Origin: Toxonevra muliebris
Lineage: Eukaryota; Arthropoda; Insecta; Diptera; Pallopteridae
DNA length: 64,000 nt
Reading direction: 5' to 3'
Assembly (NCBI GenBank): GCA_963691655.1
Contig: OY829328.1
Location: forward strand, 83,766,400 to 83,830,399
Positions 1-10,259 of this stretch are shown one piece after another. A model generated the notes under the pieces. That model saw only the letters and a program-made list of their open reading frames with translations, did not search any database and was not told where the DNA came from. The position numbers and the translations under genes are program-made. Position 1 is the first letter of the stretch. Every line of letters starts with the position of its first letter.

Positions 1-1
1 T

Positions 2-280
2 GGTCTTAACAAAAACAGTTCGCTCATATTAGCTAGTATTCGGACTAGGCGATGCGGGCTCAGAGAACATCTTTGTTAAAGAGGGGTTGAGGAAAACTCA
101 ATATGTAGGTTTTGTAATGAGGAAGATGAATCATCAGAACATATTTTAGCTTAGTGTGGAGCACTGTTCTACAAAAGAAAGAAATGTCTGGGTATGTACC
201 AAGTACCCAGCATAAAACTAGCATCCAAAGATCTGGGCGCAATACTCAAATTCTTGAGGGAGACTGGACTGGTATTCTAG
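2..280 (+). pseudogene. C-terminal tail of an RNase H-type non-LTR retrotransposon (relic)
   Basis: Read in one frame (codons starting at 89, 92 and so on), this gives the zinc-knuckle-like tail of a LINE ORF2: CRFCNEEDESSEHIL then a C, followed by LKFLRETGLVF and a stop at 278-280. The Cys-x2-Cys...His-x4-Cys spacing and the ending match the tail of the better-preserved relic at 8477-8737 (CRICNEEEETAENIL...CHCE). Two in-frame stops (77-79, and between the His and the last Cys) show it is dead. The 5' part lies outside the window or is truncated. The open frames on the minus strand here are shadows. Confidence 0.7.
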
Positions 281-2300
281 GCAGATTACAGGTCGCGGTA
301 CAACGACAAAAACCTCTCTAACAATACAATAAAATGTCAAATCTTCCGTTTGATACTTGACCAATAAGCAGATTTCCAGACAAAGCTTTTGACTAGACTT
401 GCTTTACTGAAGCTACTGAACATGTAAACTAATTCTGGCCAACAAATTCTAAACTCTTGCCCACTGTGCATTAATGCTGCATAGTGTATAATTTGCATAT
501 GGCAATGCCGCAGTAGTTGGTATATTGGCAATGCTAGTAGCCGCAGGAAAAAATGTATAAAACTAAAAATAAATGGTGGAAATATGCAAATATCTTTTAT
601 ATACCAACAACAACAACAACAAAAACAATAATAAGAATAGTTGGTGGTATGCTAAAAAATTAATAAACCTCCGCAAGTTTTAGAATTCACATTTGAGCTC
701 ATTCACTTTATACTTGCATATTTATTTTTATTTTTTTTTTTTTGTAAATAAATTTAATATTTAATTTTCGCTGAGAGGTTTCTGTGCTATTTATTTTTTC
801 GCTTTGGCTTTGCATATACTACTATTTGAAATACTTAACCTTTTTTTTTTCCTTTAGTTTTTAAATTCATTTTCATAGTTATAGCTAGTATTCCATAAGT
901 AGTTGCGCGCTAATCAAATTCAATCAATATAATTTTTTCTAGACACCGTCCTCATACCAGCTCCATACTCTGCCTGCCATAAGTAGTTTAAAAATATATG
1001 TAATGGTATACTGCCATCGCTACTTGTTAACCAAAGTGTTCAACTGCAAACACCGACGCGCACACAAAGACACACACACACTCACACTAAGCCACAACTG
1101 GACAACTTGAACAGCTCGGCACACTTCATTCACACACTTGCTATATTGCCTGTCGTTTCTAACCTTTTCACCGCTATTCAGCTAAGAATTATGTCTATGC
1201 CTTTCATATCGATACCCGGAATCAATAAGGAAGTCTATACATTTATGTATGTATGTGTGTTTGTGTGTGTGTGTTGCATGAAGTTTTCGAATTTTAAATC
1301 TAATGAGAAAAAATTTCCACATCATCAAAGCTCATTCCAGTCCATAAATTTCGTAATAAATGTATTGACCAGCCTCATAGATATTTAGTTATACGAGAGT
1401 AAGCGCTTTTTATGTTTGTATGCTTGAAAGTACATATATTGGTTGGTTTAAGTGTTTTCTCATACATATTGGTTGAAGAAGTTATTTTATTGAAGTTGGC
1501 GGTTTTTTGTTAGTACTAAAGCAGCGTTCGTTTTCCTTCTAACGTTTCTTAATGATTTCTAAAGTGTTTCAGGTTTGTAAATAGCGCCTAAATGAGCTTT
1601 GCATGGAATTATGTAGAACTACTAAAGAAGTTTTTTTTCATTAATGGAGTTTTAAAGCCAAAAATAATTAATTAGTTGAAGAATATCTCCGTCGTCGACA
1701 GAAAGGAGGAAGAAAGTCAGTTGCCTGTACAACATCAAAGCGACGCCTCAGGAAGTAGGTAAGGCTAGCAGCTCAAAAACCTCAAATCTAGTGGACTTCA
1801 TTGACTTGGGCTCATTTAAATATCGAAATAAAATATAAATATGTCAAAACTTAATGACATAAGGCCCTCAAGAAGTAACCCGCCAATTTTTCTACAAGGA
1901 AGGTAGTTTACAGATCCGCTCACGGTTAATGGAGTTCCGCCAATTTAATCTGTGCCAGTGGAACAGTTCAAATTGCTGTTCTCGGCAGACCATCTACCTT
2001 GAAAATAACATTAGAGTTACGCACGCGAAGCTTTGACGATATTCCAAAGAGTCAATAGAGCTTTAAACCATACAATCTTCAATAAGCTTTAATTAACTAG
2101 GTATCAAATATAATCCAGAGACTCCACTTGAGTTCATGAAGCTCCTGCAAATAATGTGAATTAAATTCCATTTTGTATCTGTCAGTCAAAGTGAAATATT
2201 TCTAACATTACATTAGGAAACAGAGGCAATTGGCTGATGTTCTGATTATGCTGTCAAAAAAGTTATTATTTTAACGAACATGAACTCTTGTACCCGATCG
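281..2300. other. Gene-free AT-rich stretch
   Basis: No supported gene. It holds short microsatellites ((CAA)n near 602, (CA)n near 1067, (TG)n near 1250), poly-T runs, and unassigned sequence between 1680 and 2300 that is slightly more GC-rich and may be an old repeat. The open frames here are short, lack family motifs and have AT-rich random composition. Confidence 0.5.
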
Positions 2301-2408
2301 ACGGGTAAGTTAGGTTGGGTTAAAGTAGCGGTGTGTGCTACGCACTTCTACTCGGAGGCCCTATTAGGCCCATCGTGATGCCCTTCAATCATATTTGGGA
2401 GACCTTCC
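2300..2408 (-). other. 3' UTR and AACCT-type tail of the LINE relic
   Basis: Directly downstream (minus strand) of the LINE stop. It carries an ATCACGATGGGCC segment and ends in TTTAACCCAACCTAACTTA. Both features recur at the 3' ends of the SINE at 7449-7749 and of the LINE at 7785-8840. This is consistent with a 3' end recognised by one family of reverse transcriptase. Confidence 0.5.
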
Positions 2409-3645
2409 CTATCTGTTCGGTTCCCTACGGATCCAGACTAAATCCTTTCGAAACCACCCAGTCTTGACGAGAAAGCTGTGAAGATGTGAAATCCGTGCAT
2501 CAGCTATGTCTGTTAGTCCGTCAAAGAACCTTGCCCCGAGAGTTCGGAGCCGTCGTTCGTGAAATGTAGGACAATGCCATAGTAGATGCTCGACCGATTC
2601 CACTGCGTCTTCATCTACAGAGCCTCTGCTTATATCGTTACACATTCATCCATAGCGCAGGGATCGGTGATAACACCCGGCACCATGTGCACAGCATGTT
2701 TAACGAGTCGCAAAATACTTTTTGCCCTTTTAATGCTTAGTCGTGGCCACTGGGTACGTGCAATCCCCCAATCACCCCTAGCCGACCAAGCTCTGTTTGT
2801 GGATTCGGTTAACCACTCTCCTATTGTCCTTGCTGTAACACAAAACGGTGGTAGTAGCATGTATTGATGACCCTGCTCGGGCAAGTTCGTCCGCCATGTC
2901 ATTCCCTTCAATATTTCTATGTCCGGGAACCCAACGTAAACTTACCCCACAGTGTCTTATGCTGCTCATAACGTTATGATAATGTTGCAGAAGCTTTGAT
3001 TTTATGACAGTAGATTCAATAGCTTTCAAGGCAGCTTGGCTATCCACACAGATTACAGCTTCCTTAAGGAAGGTGCTTTTTATGTGTTCTGCTGCCTTCA
3101 TGATGGCAAAAACTTCTGATTGGAATACGCTACAGTAATCCGGTAATCTATATGACCTTCGAATTTGTTGCGTTACACAAAAAATTCCCGCACTAATTCC
3201 TCCATCTGTCTTTGAGCCATCAGTAAAGTAGACTGTTGAGAGGTCTTCAACATCAGGCTGTAGCCAGCTATCTCTGGAGGGATAGTCGATCGGAATTTTC
3301 CAGTTAAAATCACTGCGTGTTACCAGGTAATCAGTTGACTTACCTATAAGGCTGTGCAAGGTATCGCCACTCATTAAGTTGTCCAGTATACTGGAATGTT
3401 TGCAGTTGGCTGATGTCAGCTGGTTAGACCTCCTCAATCTTAGAATAGTCTTTGCTGCACTAGCCTTTAAAAAAATTTCCAGAGGGGAAAGGTGTAGAAT
3501 CATCTCCAGAGCCATTCGCGGAGCGCTTCTTACAGCTCCTGTAATGCCCAGAATGGCGAGTCTTTGCTGACGGGGTAATTGACCAAGTATTGTTGCGGCA
3601 TAGACGGACCATGAACGATTTCTGATGCCGTTCTAATATCTGGCA
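2409..3645 (-). pseudogene. Non-LTR retrotransposon ORF2 3' half: RT end, RNase H, C-terminal knuckle (relic)
   Basis: Reading down the minus strand: the post-RT segment (SWSVYAATILG, then LAILGITGAVRSAP, typical of LINEs of the I/LOA/R1 group); an RNase H domain with YFTDGSKTDGG, the FQSEVFAI segment with its catalytic Glu, the CVDSQAAL Asp and the WVPGHRNIEGNDMADELAR final motif; then the W-rich spacer and the tail EDAVESVEHLLWHC. Frameshifts near 2860 and 2640 move the frame, so it cannot make an intact protein. The 5' end is lost near 3645. The 3' flank (2300-2408) has a GGGCC-rich segment and ends in an AACCT-like tail near 2305-2325. The exact clade (LOA, I or R1 type) is inferred, not proven. 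Confidence 0.85.
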
Positions 3646-3835
3646 AACATAAATTGACAATTATTCCAATATTTTCTTAGACGAGAAACAAAAGTTCGGC
3701 TATTTACTATTACTCTTATGGGACAAAAATTCGTTGAGGTCCTAGTCTGACGTTTTTCGCATCCATTCATGTTGTTCCGTATTATATTTGAGCATGAATG
3801 AAACGGAACTCGTAGTTTTATGGCAAATCCATACG

Positions 3836-3974
3836 GTAGGTTAGGCTAGGTTAGGTCAAGTCAGGTTAGGTTAGGTTAGGTTAGGTTAGGTTAGGTTAGG
3901 TTAGGTTAGGTTAGGTTAGGTTAGGTTAGGTTAAGTTAGGTTAGGTTAGGTTAGGTTAGGTTAGGTTAGGTTAC
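3836..3974 (+). repeat. (TTAGG)n pentamer array
   Basis: About 28 nearly perfect TTAGG pentamers with a few point variants at the edges. TTAGG is the ancestral arthropod telomere unit, but flies generally lack such telomeres, and here the array is interstitial. It directly abuts the 3' end of a minus-strand SINE (3990-4105), so its complement, AACCT, reads as an expanded SINE tail. Confidence 0.95.
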
Positions 3975-3989
3975 GTTACTTTAAGTAAA

Positions 3990-4105
3990 GTTAGGTTAGA
4001 GTGGCTGTTTAAAGACACACTTACGCTTGAGCGGCTCATTATGATACCACATAGTTGGAACTACAGTTTAACGACGATTCCGGTAAGGCGAAACACTTTC
4101 TTTAC
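3990..4105 (-). mobile_element. tRNA-derived SINE (family B), 5'-truncated
   Basis: The reverse complement matches the 3' half of the full-length SINE at 7449-7749: GGCGTTAAACTGTAG-like, CAACTATGTGGTATCA, AAGTGTGTCT and CAGCCACT segments occur in the same order. The tRNA-like head is missing. The 3' end passes into CTCTAACCTAAC and then the AACCT array at 3836-3974. Confidence 0.75.
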
Positions 4106-4109
4106 AAAT

Positions 4110-5029
4110 TTTTTCACTTGGAGGTTTGTGTGGCTTCGTGCTTTTGAATTGCTTTTTTGTTCTATTTTTAGATTGGATTTTATGGCTCGGTTTTCAGTCT
4201 TAATTTAGGTCTTGTTTTTGGTCAATTTTGATTTGCGTTTGTTCTGAGTTTCGAACAAATTTTTAGAATTTTGAACGGACTTTTATTTATTGGATTTTTT
4301 GGCTGGATTTGGTACCCTGAGTTTTGGTGTTTAGCCTGATTTTTAGTTTGAATTTTGGTTTGAGTTTTTTTTAAATTACGGTCTGATTTTATGGCTGAAT
4401 TTGATTTGATTCCTGATCTAAGTTTTGATCTGGTTTTAATGTGAACTTTTGTCTAAAGTTTGGTGTAAAATTTTATAAGATTTTTAATCTTGTTGTTGGT
4501 CTGGGTTGGATTAATTTTTTCTTTTTATAATTAAATTATAATTTAGTAAAATCAGCCCACCCATACCCAAGTCCCAGATCCGCTACTGCTGGTAAGCATG
4601 GCAAGTGAAATCAAAGACTATAGACTAGACTTTCTTTCCAACTACGAACTTCTTTTTGAATCTTGGGGATGGCTAGAAAACATTTTCGAAAAGCGACTTT
4701 TCCCTATAAGTATACATAAATTACATTCATGTTGCAAATAACACCATTTAAAAAATTAATAATATTAATTTTATAAGCCAGAAAAAAAGTCCATACAATA
4801 AAATAAAAATGTCACATTTCACCATAATTCGAAATGAAATATAGAACGTTGCAACTGTGAATATAAAAAAAAAATAAATAAAAAATTAAAATCTGCAATA
4901 TTTTTTAACCGCAAGTCAAGTTGGTTGCCGTGCACAATTCTGTGTCAGTGTGTGTGTATAAATGGTAAGTGATGCCTATAAATATGCAACATACAACAGA
5001 ATGAAAGTGACATAACCTTTTGACACAAG

Positions 5030-5062
<33 letters not shown>

Positions 5063-5850
5063 TCGCTCGCTCTCTTTCACTTTTCGCCACTATACAAATG
5101 ACAGCATGTTGGTGCTGCTGCTGGCGCTGCTGCTACCACCGCTACTGTTGCTGCTGCTAGTAGTGCTTTTGCTACTACTGTTGTGCAATCGAGCGTTGTG
5201 ATTTTCGTCGCTTGTTAATTTATTTATGAACGCAAATGATAAATCAACGAAGGATTAATGCGTCAAATGAAGTGTGATCACAGTAGAGTCGAGTCAAATC
5301 GAGTCGTTTCAAGTTGAAGCGGTTTGAGTGTACACGCCAAAATGTGTGCATATATTCCATGTATATATGCATATGTATGTGTGTGCGTGCGTGTACGTGG
5401 TCAACAGTGGTTAGTATAAAAGAAGGCATTTTTCAATATGTAGTAAAAATAAATGTTCAGCTTCAGAGAGTAGCAGCAGCAACAACAACAACAACAGCAA
5501 CACAGCATATTTCACCTTTTTTTTTTTTTTGGCAAATTGACCTATGCGACTTGACTCAACTCAGTTCAGTTTACGTTCCGCTGCAATTCAATGCCAGAGC
5601 AAATGCCCTGCATGTCTGCGCAAATGTCGCATGCACTCACATGCTGCTGCTTCTTCTTTAGTGGTCGCTGCTGCTGCTGATATAATTACGCAGATAGTGT
5701 CAATTTTACTTCGTGTTCGATATTTTTATGTTTGCTTTGCTCGTTTACCATTAAATTTTTGCTATTGGTGTTGCTAGTATTAACAGCACTCCATATACTG
5801 GTATAAAGCATATATATATCGATACATATACATATATATATATATATATG
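4110..5850. other. Gene-free stretch with degenerate short repeats and microsatellites
   Basis: From 4130 to 4530 the plus strand repeats variants of 'TTTTGGTCTGAATTT', the reverse complement of the word that builds the tandem repeat at 11640-12480. At 4572-4594 there is a lone end of the hAT-like MITE family (reverse of CAGTAGCGGATCTG). From 5101 to 5175 are CTG/CTA triplets, at 5041-5062 an (AC)n tract, and at 5815-5850 a (TA)n tract. Open frames here are low-complexity and not credible genes. Confidence 0.5.
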
Positions 5851-5854
5851 TATG

Positions 5855-6034
5855 CACTGGCGGATCTAGACATTTCCTAAGGGGGGCTTTTAATTTTTCA
5901 ATCGTCTGATTTATGATCAACAATCCAATGAGATTTCCATTGGTTACGAAGGGAAGACGAGGGCGTGGCAGACGTCAGGCGAGTGGTTTGCGATTATCCC
6001 CAAACCCTCCTCCCCCCCCTAGGATCCGCTAGTG
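5855..6034. mobile_element. hAT-like MITE, copy 1 (180 bp)
   Basis: Terminal inverted repeats CACTGGCGGATCTAG and, at the far end, CTAGGATCCGCTAGTG in inverse. The flanking 8-mers TATGTATG and TTTGTTTG agree at 6 of 8 positions, consistent with an aged 8-bp target-site duplication. No coding capacity. A second copy is at 35690-35866. Confidence 0.7.
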
Positions 6035-6049
6035 TTTGTTTGTATGTAT

Positions 6050-6750
6050 TTAATGCCATTTTGACACGACACTTCATTTATTTTAAAGCGAAATTTATTT
6101 GCATTGCATACTTTTTGGCGTCTGTAGCGTATTTATTTAAAATACAAAAAAAAAAGAAACAAAGAATTTTTCATGCTGCTACTATTTTGTTTTATGTGAG
6201 TATGTGTTGAATAATATTGTTGTTACTTTTTTTTTAATTAGGTGCGGATTATAACTCCTTAACTTCTGTAGTGATTGCTGTTTTTGCTACTGCTGCTGTT
6301 GTTGTTGTTGTTGTTGTTGACAGTATAAGAGCATCACGCAGCCGTTATAATAACAACAACTCATTATAGAAAACCACAACACAAAAATTCCGAAAAAAAA
6401 AACAATAACAAAAATACTTTAATTTTTAATTATTAGCATCATTGACAATGTTGTTGTTGTTGTTGTTGTTTTTAATCAGCTTCAGTTTAAGTGTTAATTA
6501 AATATATATTTGCATACTTTCCTGCACTATTTGATAATCTCAGGTCATTGTATTTCAGTTTGAATAGAAAAATGTAGTTTGAATTATTTTTTGTTTTGGT
6601 TTTCGTCGTCAGGTAAATGAAGGTAGAAATGGGTTAAGTTAAATGTTATGGCATTAAACAGGGATGGCTACTAATATCTATCTATCTAATATGATAGATA
6701 AGCTTGGAAGAAATGCGACTATGTATATCCTGCTATATATTTATAAGCGC
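6050..6750. other. Gene-free AT-rich stretch
   Basis: Poly-A and poly-T runs plus (GTT)n tracts near 6297-6320 and 6452-6470. The open frames seen are short and low-complexity. Nothing recognised. Confidence 0.5.
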
Positions 6751-6754
6751 TTTA

Positions 6755-7330
6755 CGTTTTACAGAAGGTACAGCTAAGAGGAAGAAAGGAGGAGTAGTAT
6801 TAGAAGGTTCAGCAACCGAAGAAGGGTTTTCAGCATTAGAAGGTTCAGCAGCATATAAAGGTCTAGCAGCTCCAACAATGTTAGCATCATCTATCTCCTC
6901 TGAAGCTCTTTTTGGACTAGATTCAGAAGGTTCATTAGGGCCGATAGAAAAATAGGCCCAGCAGAATTAGGAAGCTCAGCAGCACCAGAAGGATTACAAG
7001 CAAGGAATTTCAGTTGTATCATTGTATTGTTTTAGAAGCATTAAAAGGTCTAATGGAATGAGAAGCTTCAGCAGCACCAGAAAGTTCAGCTACATCAGAA
7101 AATTTTAGCGGCATTAGAAGGTCCAACAGCATCAGTAGGATCACCAGCATCAGCAGGTCCAGCAGCACTAGAAGGATTACAAGCATCAGTAGGTTCATCA
7201 GAAAGAACAGCAACATCAGAAAGAACAGCAACATCAGAAAGTACAGCAACATCAGAAGGTTTAGCGGCATCGAAAGGTACACTAGTACCAGAACATCCAG
7301 CAGCATCAGAATGTCTTGCAATATCAGCAT
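6755..7330 (+). repeat. Degenerate 15-bp minisatellite coding a five-residue repeat
   Basis: Built from variants of GAAGGTTCAGCAGCA. On the plus strand long segments read as Ala/Ser-Glu-Gly repeats (LEGSATEEGFSALEGSAA near 6800; an open frame at 6704-6955 starts just upstream with a hydrophobic stretch). The frame is later broken by stops and changes phase. It could be a decayed low-complexity gene or a non-coding minisatellite; nothing establishes expression. An 80-bp piece of the same array reappears at 10177-10258 beyond three mobile-element insertions. Confidence 0.6.
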
Positions 7331-7448
7331 TCCCTTTTTCTCGTGAGCTTCTCCTGGATTCGGTTTTTTACATGGGCAATGGCTATATCCATGTGTCTCA
7401 TCCACACCAATGCCTATTTTCGCTAGTACATCAAATTAAACTCTATAC

Positions 7449-7749
7449 TTCGACGACTTCGATAGTCTAGTGGTAGACTTTCATCTGCGAGGTTCGGGTT
7501 CGATTCCCGTCTTCGTCTGGTTGTTAATTTTCATAACCTTCTTATATTCACTTTCATATGAAGTGTTTGAGAATTATAAGATTATGTAAAAGTGCACACA
7601 TTGGTTGGTAATGGCAAAACCACCAAGCCGATAAAAAAGTGCCCCACCGCCGTTCGGGATCGGCGTTAAACTGTAGGCCCAACTATGTGGTATCACAATG
7701 GGCCGTTCAGGCCTAAGTGTGTCTCTCGACAGCCACTCCAATCTAACCT
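7449..7749 (+). mobile_element. tRNA-derived SINE (family B), full-length, 301 bp
   Basis: Head: a tRNA-like segment with box A-like TAGTCTAGTGG and a perfect box B (GGTTCGATTCC) near 7496-7507, i.e. an internal RNA polymerase III promoter. Body: ~200 bp including GGATCGGCGTTAAACTG and CAACTATGTGGTATCACAAT. Tail: CCACTCCAATCTAACCTA. It is flanked by perfect 11-bp direct repeats AAACTCTATAC at 7438-7448 and 7750-7760, the target-site duplication, so both ends are defined exactly. Other copies: 3990-4105 (minus), 39063-39170 plus 40298-40365 (split). Confidence 0.9.
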
Positions 7750-7784
7750 AAACTCTATACCGATTATTTATTCTATGAACTCTA

Positions 7785-8737
7785 GTGTCGGGATTAAGAA
7801 TCTATAAAATTTTTAAATTTAGTGAACTGAAAGTGTTTCCATCCAAATCTTTTCAAAATTTTTGGACTAAGTGGCCAAAGTTTACAGGGGACTATCATTT
7901 ATGGTATACAGATGGCTCCAAGACAAACGTAGGAGTTGAGGCAGGAGTGTACGGAGTTAGACCAAAAAAATATATTTATGCCGGTATGGGCACAGGTAAC
8001 TCAGTTTTCCAAGCCGAGGTGCATGCCATCGAGCTTTGCCTAAGGGAGTATGAAAACAGATCTGTGCACAGCAAGAACATTTACATACACTCTAGACAGC
8101 AAAGCGGCTCTTCTTGCACTAACTGCATATAAAATTACCTCCAAACTAGTTTGGGACTGCCTACAGCTCCTAATATGTCTAGCTTCTCATAACAGAGTAC
8201 AACTCATTTGGGTGCCAGGGCATAGAGGACATGTAGGCAATGAAATTGCGGACGAACTTGCAAGGAAAGGATCATCCAGTGAATTCACTGGACCACGACC
8301 ATTCTGCGGTCTACCATGGAGTTCCGTTAAAATCAGTTTAAAAAATTGGCTGGACAGTAACTCGCTACAATACTGGAGGGAAACCACCGGTAACAGACAA
8401 GCTAGATCATTCATGTCAAAGATCTGTCAACGCAGAACTAAACAACTGCTTAATTTAGGCAGGAACCAAATCCGAATTGCCACAGGATTCTATACAGGGG
8501 CACTGTAGGATAAAAAAACACCTATCGAACTTGGGTCTAGCACAAGACGATACGTGCCGAATATGTAACGAGGAGGAAGAAACAGCAGAAAATATTTTAT
8601 GCCACTGTGAAGGTCTAATGAGGACCCGACTTCGTTACTTGGGAAACTCTATCCTACAACCGCAAGACATTGCGGATTGTTCTCCTAAAGAGATATTAAA
8701 TTTCCTCAAAGGAAATAAACTCATAGGAGAACTATAA
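7785..8737 (+). pseudogene. Non-LTR retrotransposon: RNase H domain and C-terminal knuckle (two frameshifts)
   Basis: RNase H begins LWYTDGSKTNVGVEAGVYG (catalytic Asp), continues FQAEVHAIELC (Glu) and, after a one-base frameshift near 8090, DSKAALLAL (Asp), then LIWVPGHRGHVGNEIADELAR. The connecting segment (SFMSKICQRRTKQLLNLGR) is followed by a second frameshift near 8500, then GHCRIKKHLSNLGL and the knuckle CRICNEEEETAENIL...CHC, ending at a stop at 8735-8737. Otherwise free of stops, so relatively young. 5' RT is absent. Clade is uncertain (LOA/I-like). The C-terminus shows that the fragment at 2-280 is the same family. Confidence 0.85.
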
Positions 8738-8840
8738 ACACAATAATCTTTGAGGTATATCACAATAGGCCCTAGATGGCCGGAGTGATCAGGGAAATTA
8801 TTGCCCACCTCCGTATTAATCTAATCTACGTGGACTAGAT
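8738..8840 (+). other. 3' UTR of the LINE relic sharing its end with SINE family B
   Basis: GAGGTATATCACAATAGGCC at 8751-8770 parallels GTGGTATCACAATGGGCC at 7687-7704 in the SINE. The terminal CTCCGTATTAATCTAATCTAC parallels the SINE's CTCCAATCTAACCTA. This is the pattern expected when a SINE borrows the 3' end of its partner LINE. Confidence 0.55.
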
Positions 8841-8936
8841 TTTATAAAAATTGTAGTATTAGAATCGCGAATAGCTTCACCTTGTATATATCGTAAACAC
8901 TTAAATTGAAATCATCCACTTTCCTAAAATTTTAGG

Positions 8937-10176
8937 CTGATAACACAGTACAACACAAATTTTCGGGACAAAACCAAACCAATCTCACACGATAGTATTT
9001 GACCTCAGTAATAAAAGCCCCAATCTCTTTTTGCTCCACTACGTCACAATTTTTTTTTACAGTGGTTTGAAATTTTGATTTTTTGGTAAAAAATCGTTTG
9101 ATTCGAATGAGAAAAATCATAAACAAAATTTTGCTTAAGGTGGTTCTTGTTTTGCACGACCTATAATAAAATTTACCTAGGAATATTTTCTTAGAATATT
9201 TTAACCCTCTAGCTCCCACCAGTATGGGTCATTTTGGGCCCTTTTGTTAAAAACTCCTTAAAAGCTAGGTTTTAGGGGAGGGAAAAGGTTAAACTATTCC
9301 AAAAAAGTATTCTTCAGAAACTTTCATTAAGGGCCACCAAAGACAAGCAACCTTTAGAAGTTAAAGGTAACACATAAAAAACGAAATTAAGTGTTAAGAA
9401 ATTTATTTGTAAGCATATATTGCAAAGTGCGATATTATGTATGATCAATAATATCCTTTAGAATGGAGTTTTTAAAATATCAATAAATTTTGTTATATCT
9501 GCGGCCATTTCACGCTATCTCATCGCAGGTAAGGTTGTTTCAGCACTGAACTAATATTGTCGTATGAAAAATACTATGAACAGTGATATGTGATTACGGC
9601 ATCGTTACAATATTATTTAACGATTCTTTGCTGCTAAAAGTTTATACGTTTCATACTTACAGCACATATTACAAGGATATTACTAATCATTCTTACAAAT
9701 AAATCTCTTAACATTTAATTTCGTTTTTTTATGTGTTACTTTTAACTCCTAAACGTTACTTGTATTCGGTGACCCTTAGTGAAATTTTCCGGCAAATATT
9801 TTTGTTGAAGTTTTTAACCCTTGGCCTCCCCTTTAACTTACCTTTTAAGGAGTTTTTGAGAAAAAGGCCAAAATGACCAATACTGGTGAGAGTTAGAGGG
9901 TTAAAATGTTCTAAAGAAATATTTTTTGGAAAATTTTACTATAGGTTACCCAAGATAAGAACGACCTTAAATAAAAATTTACAAATGATTTTTCTCATTA
10001 TTTGACTCGATTTTTGCCCAAAAAATCAAAATTTCAAAACGCTGTAAAAAAAAATTGTGACGTAGTGGAGCAAAAAGAGTTCGGGGCTTTTGTTACTGAG
10101 GTCAAATACTATTTTTTGCGATTGGTTTGGTTTTGTCCCGAGACATTGACCCTCAAATTGTTGTATAGTGTAATCA
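8937..10176. mobile_element. Foldback element with ~500-bp inverted arms (1.24 kb)
   Basis: The left arm (8937 to about 9450) is the inverted copy of the right arm (about 9660-10176). Termini CTGATAACACAGTACAAC and, inverted, CTGATTACACTATACAAC. Both arms contain GGGACAAAACCAAACCAAT and an identical-sense open frame (KNCDVVEQKE...GAF.TEVKYY) read toward each terminus; it looks like a by-product of arm identity rather than a gene. The spacer has no transposase. No clear target-site duplication was found, so class is unassigned. Confidence 0.8.
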
Positions 10177-10258
10177 GAAGGTTCACCAGCATCGAAAGGT
10201 ACACTAGTATTAGAAGATCCAGCAGCATTATATGGTCTTGCAACATTAGTATTCCCTA
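10177..10258 (+). repeat. Detached segment of the 15-bp minisatellite
   Basis: Closely matches 7250-7325 (shared words CATCGAAAGGTACACTAGTA, CCAGCAGCAT and TCTTGCAA.ATTAG/CAG). Its position immediately beyond the foldback element suggests a duplication, or that elements now occupying 7449-10176 entered between two repeats. Confidence 0.7.
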
Positions 10259-10259
10259 A

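Noticed and set aside
7455..7520. A true tRNA gene
   Set aside because: The acceptor stem does not close over seven pairs, and the segment continues into a SINE body bounded by an 11-bp duplication. The same applies to the heads at 38801, 39071, 39990 and 50560.
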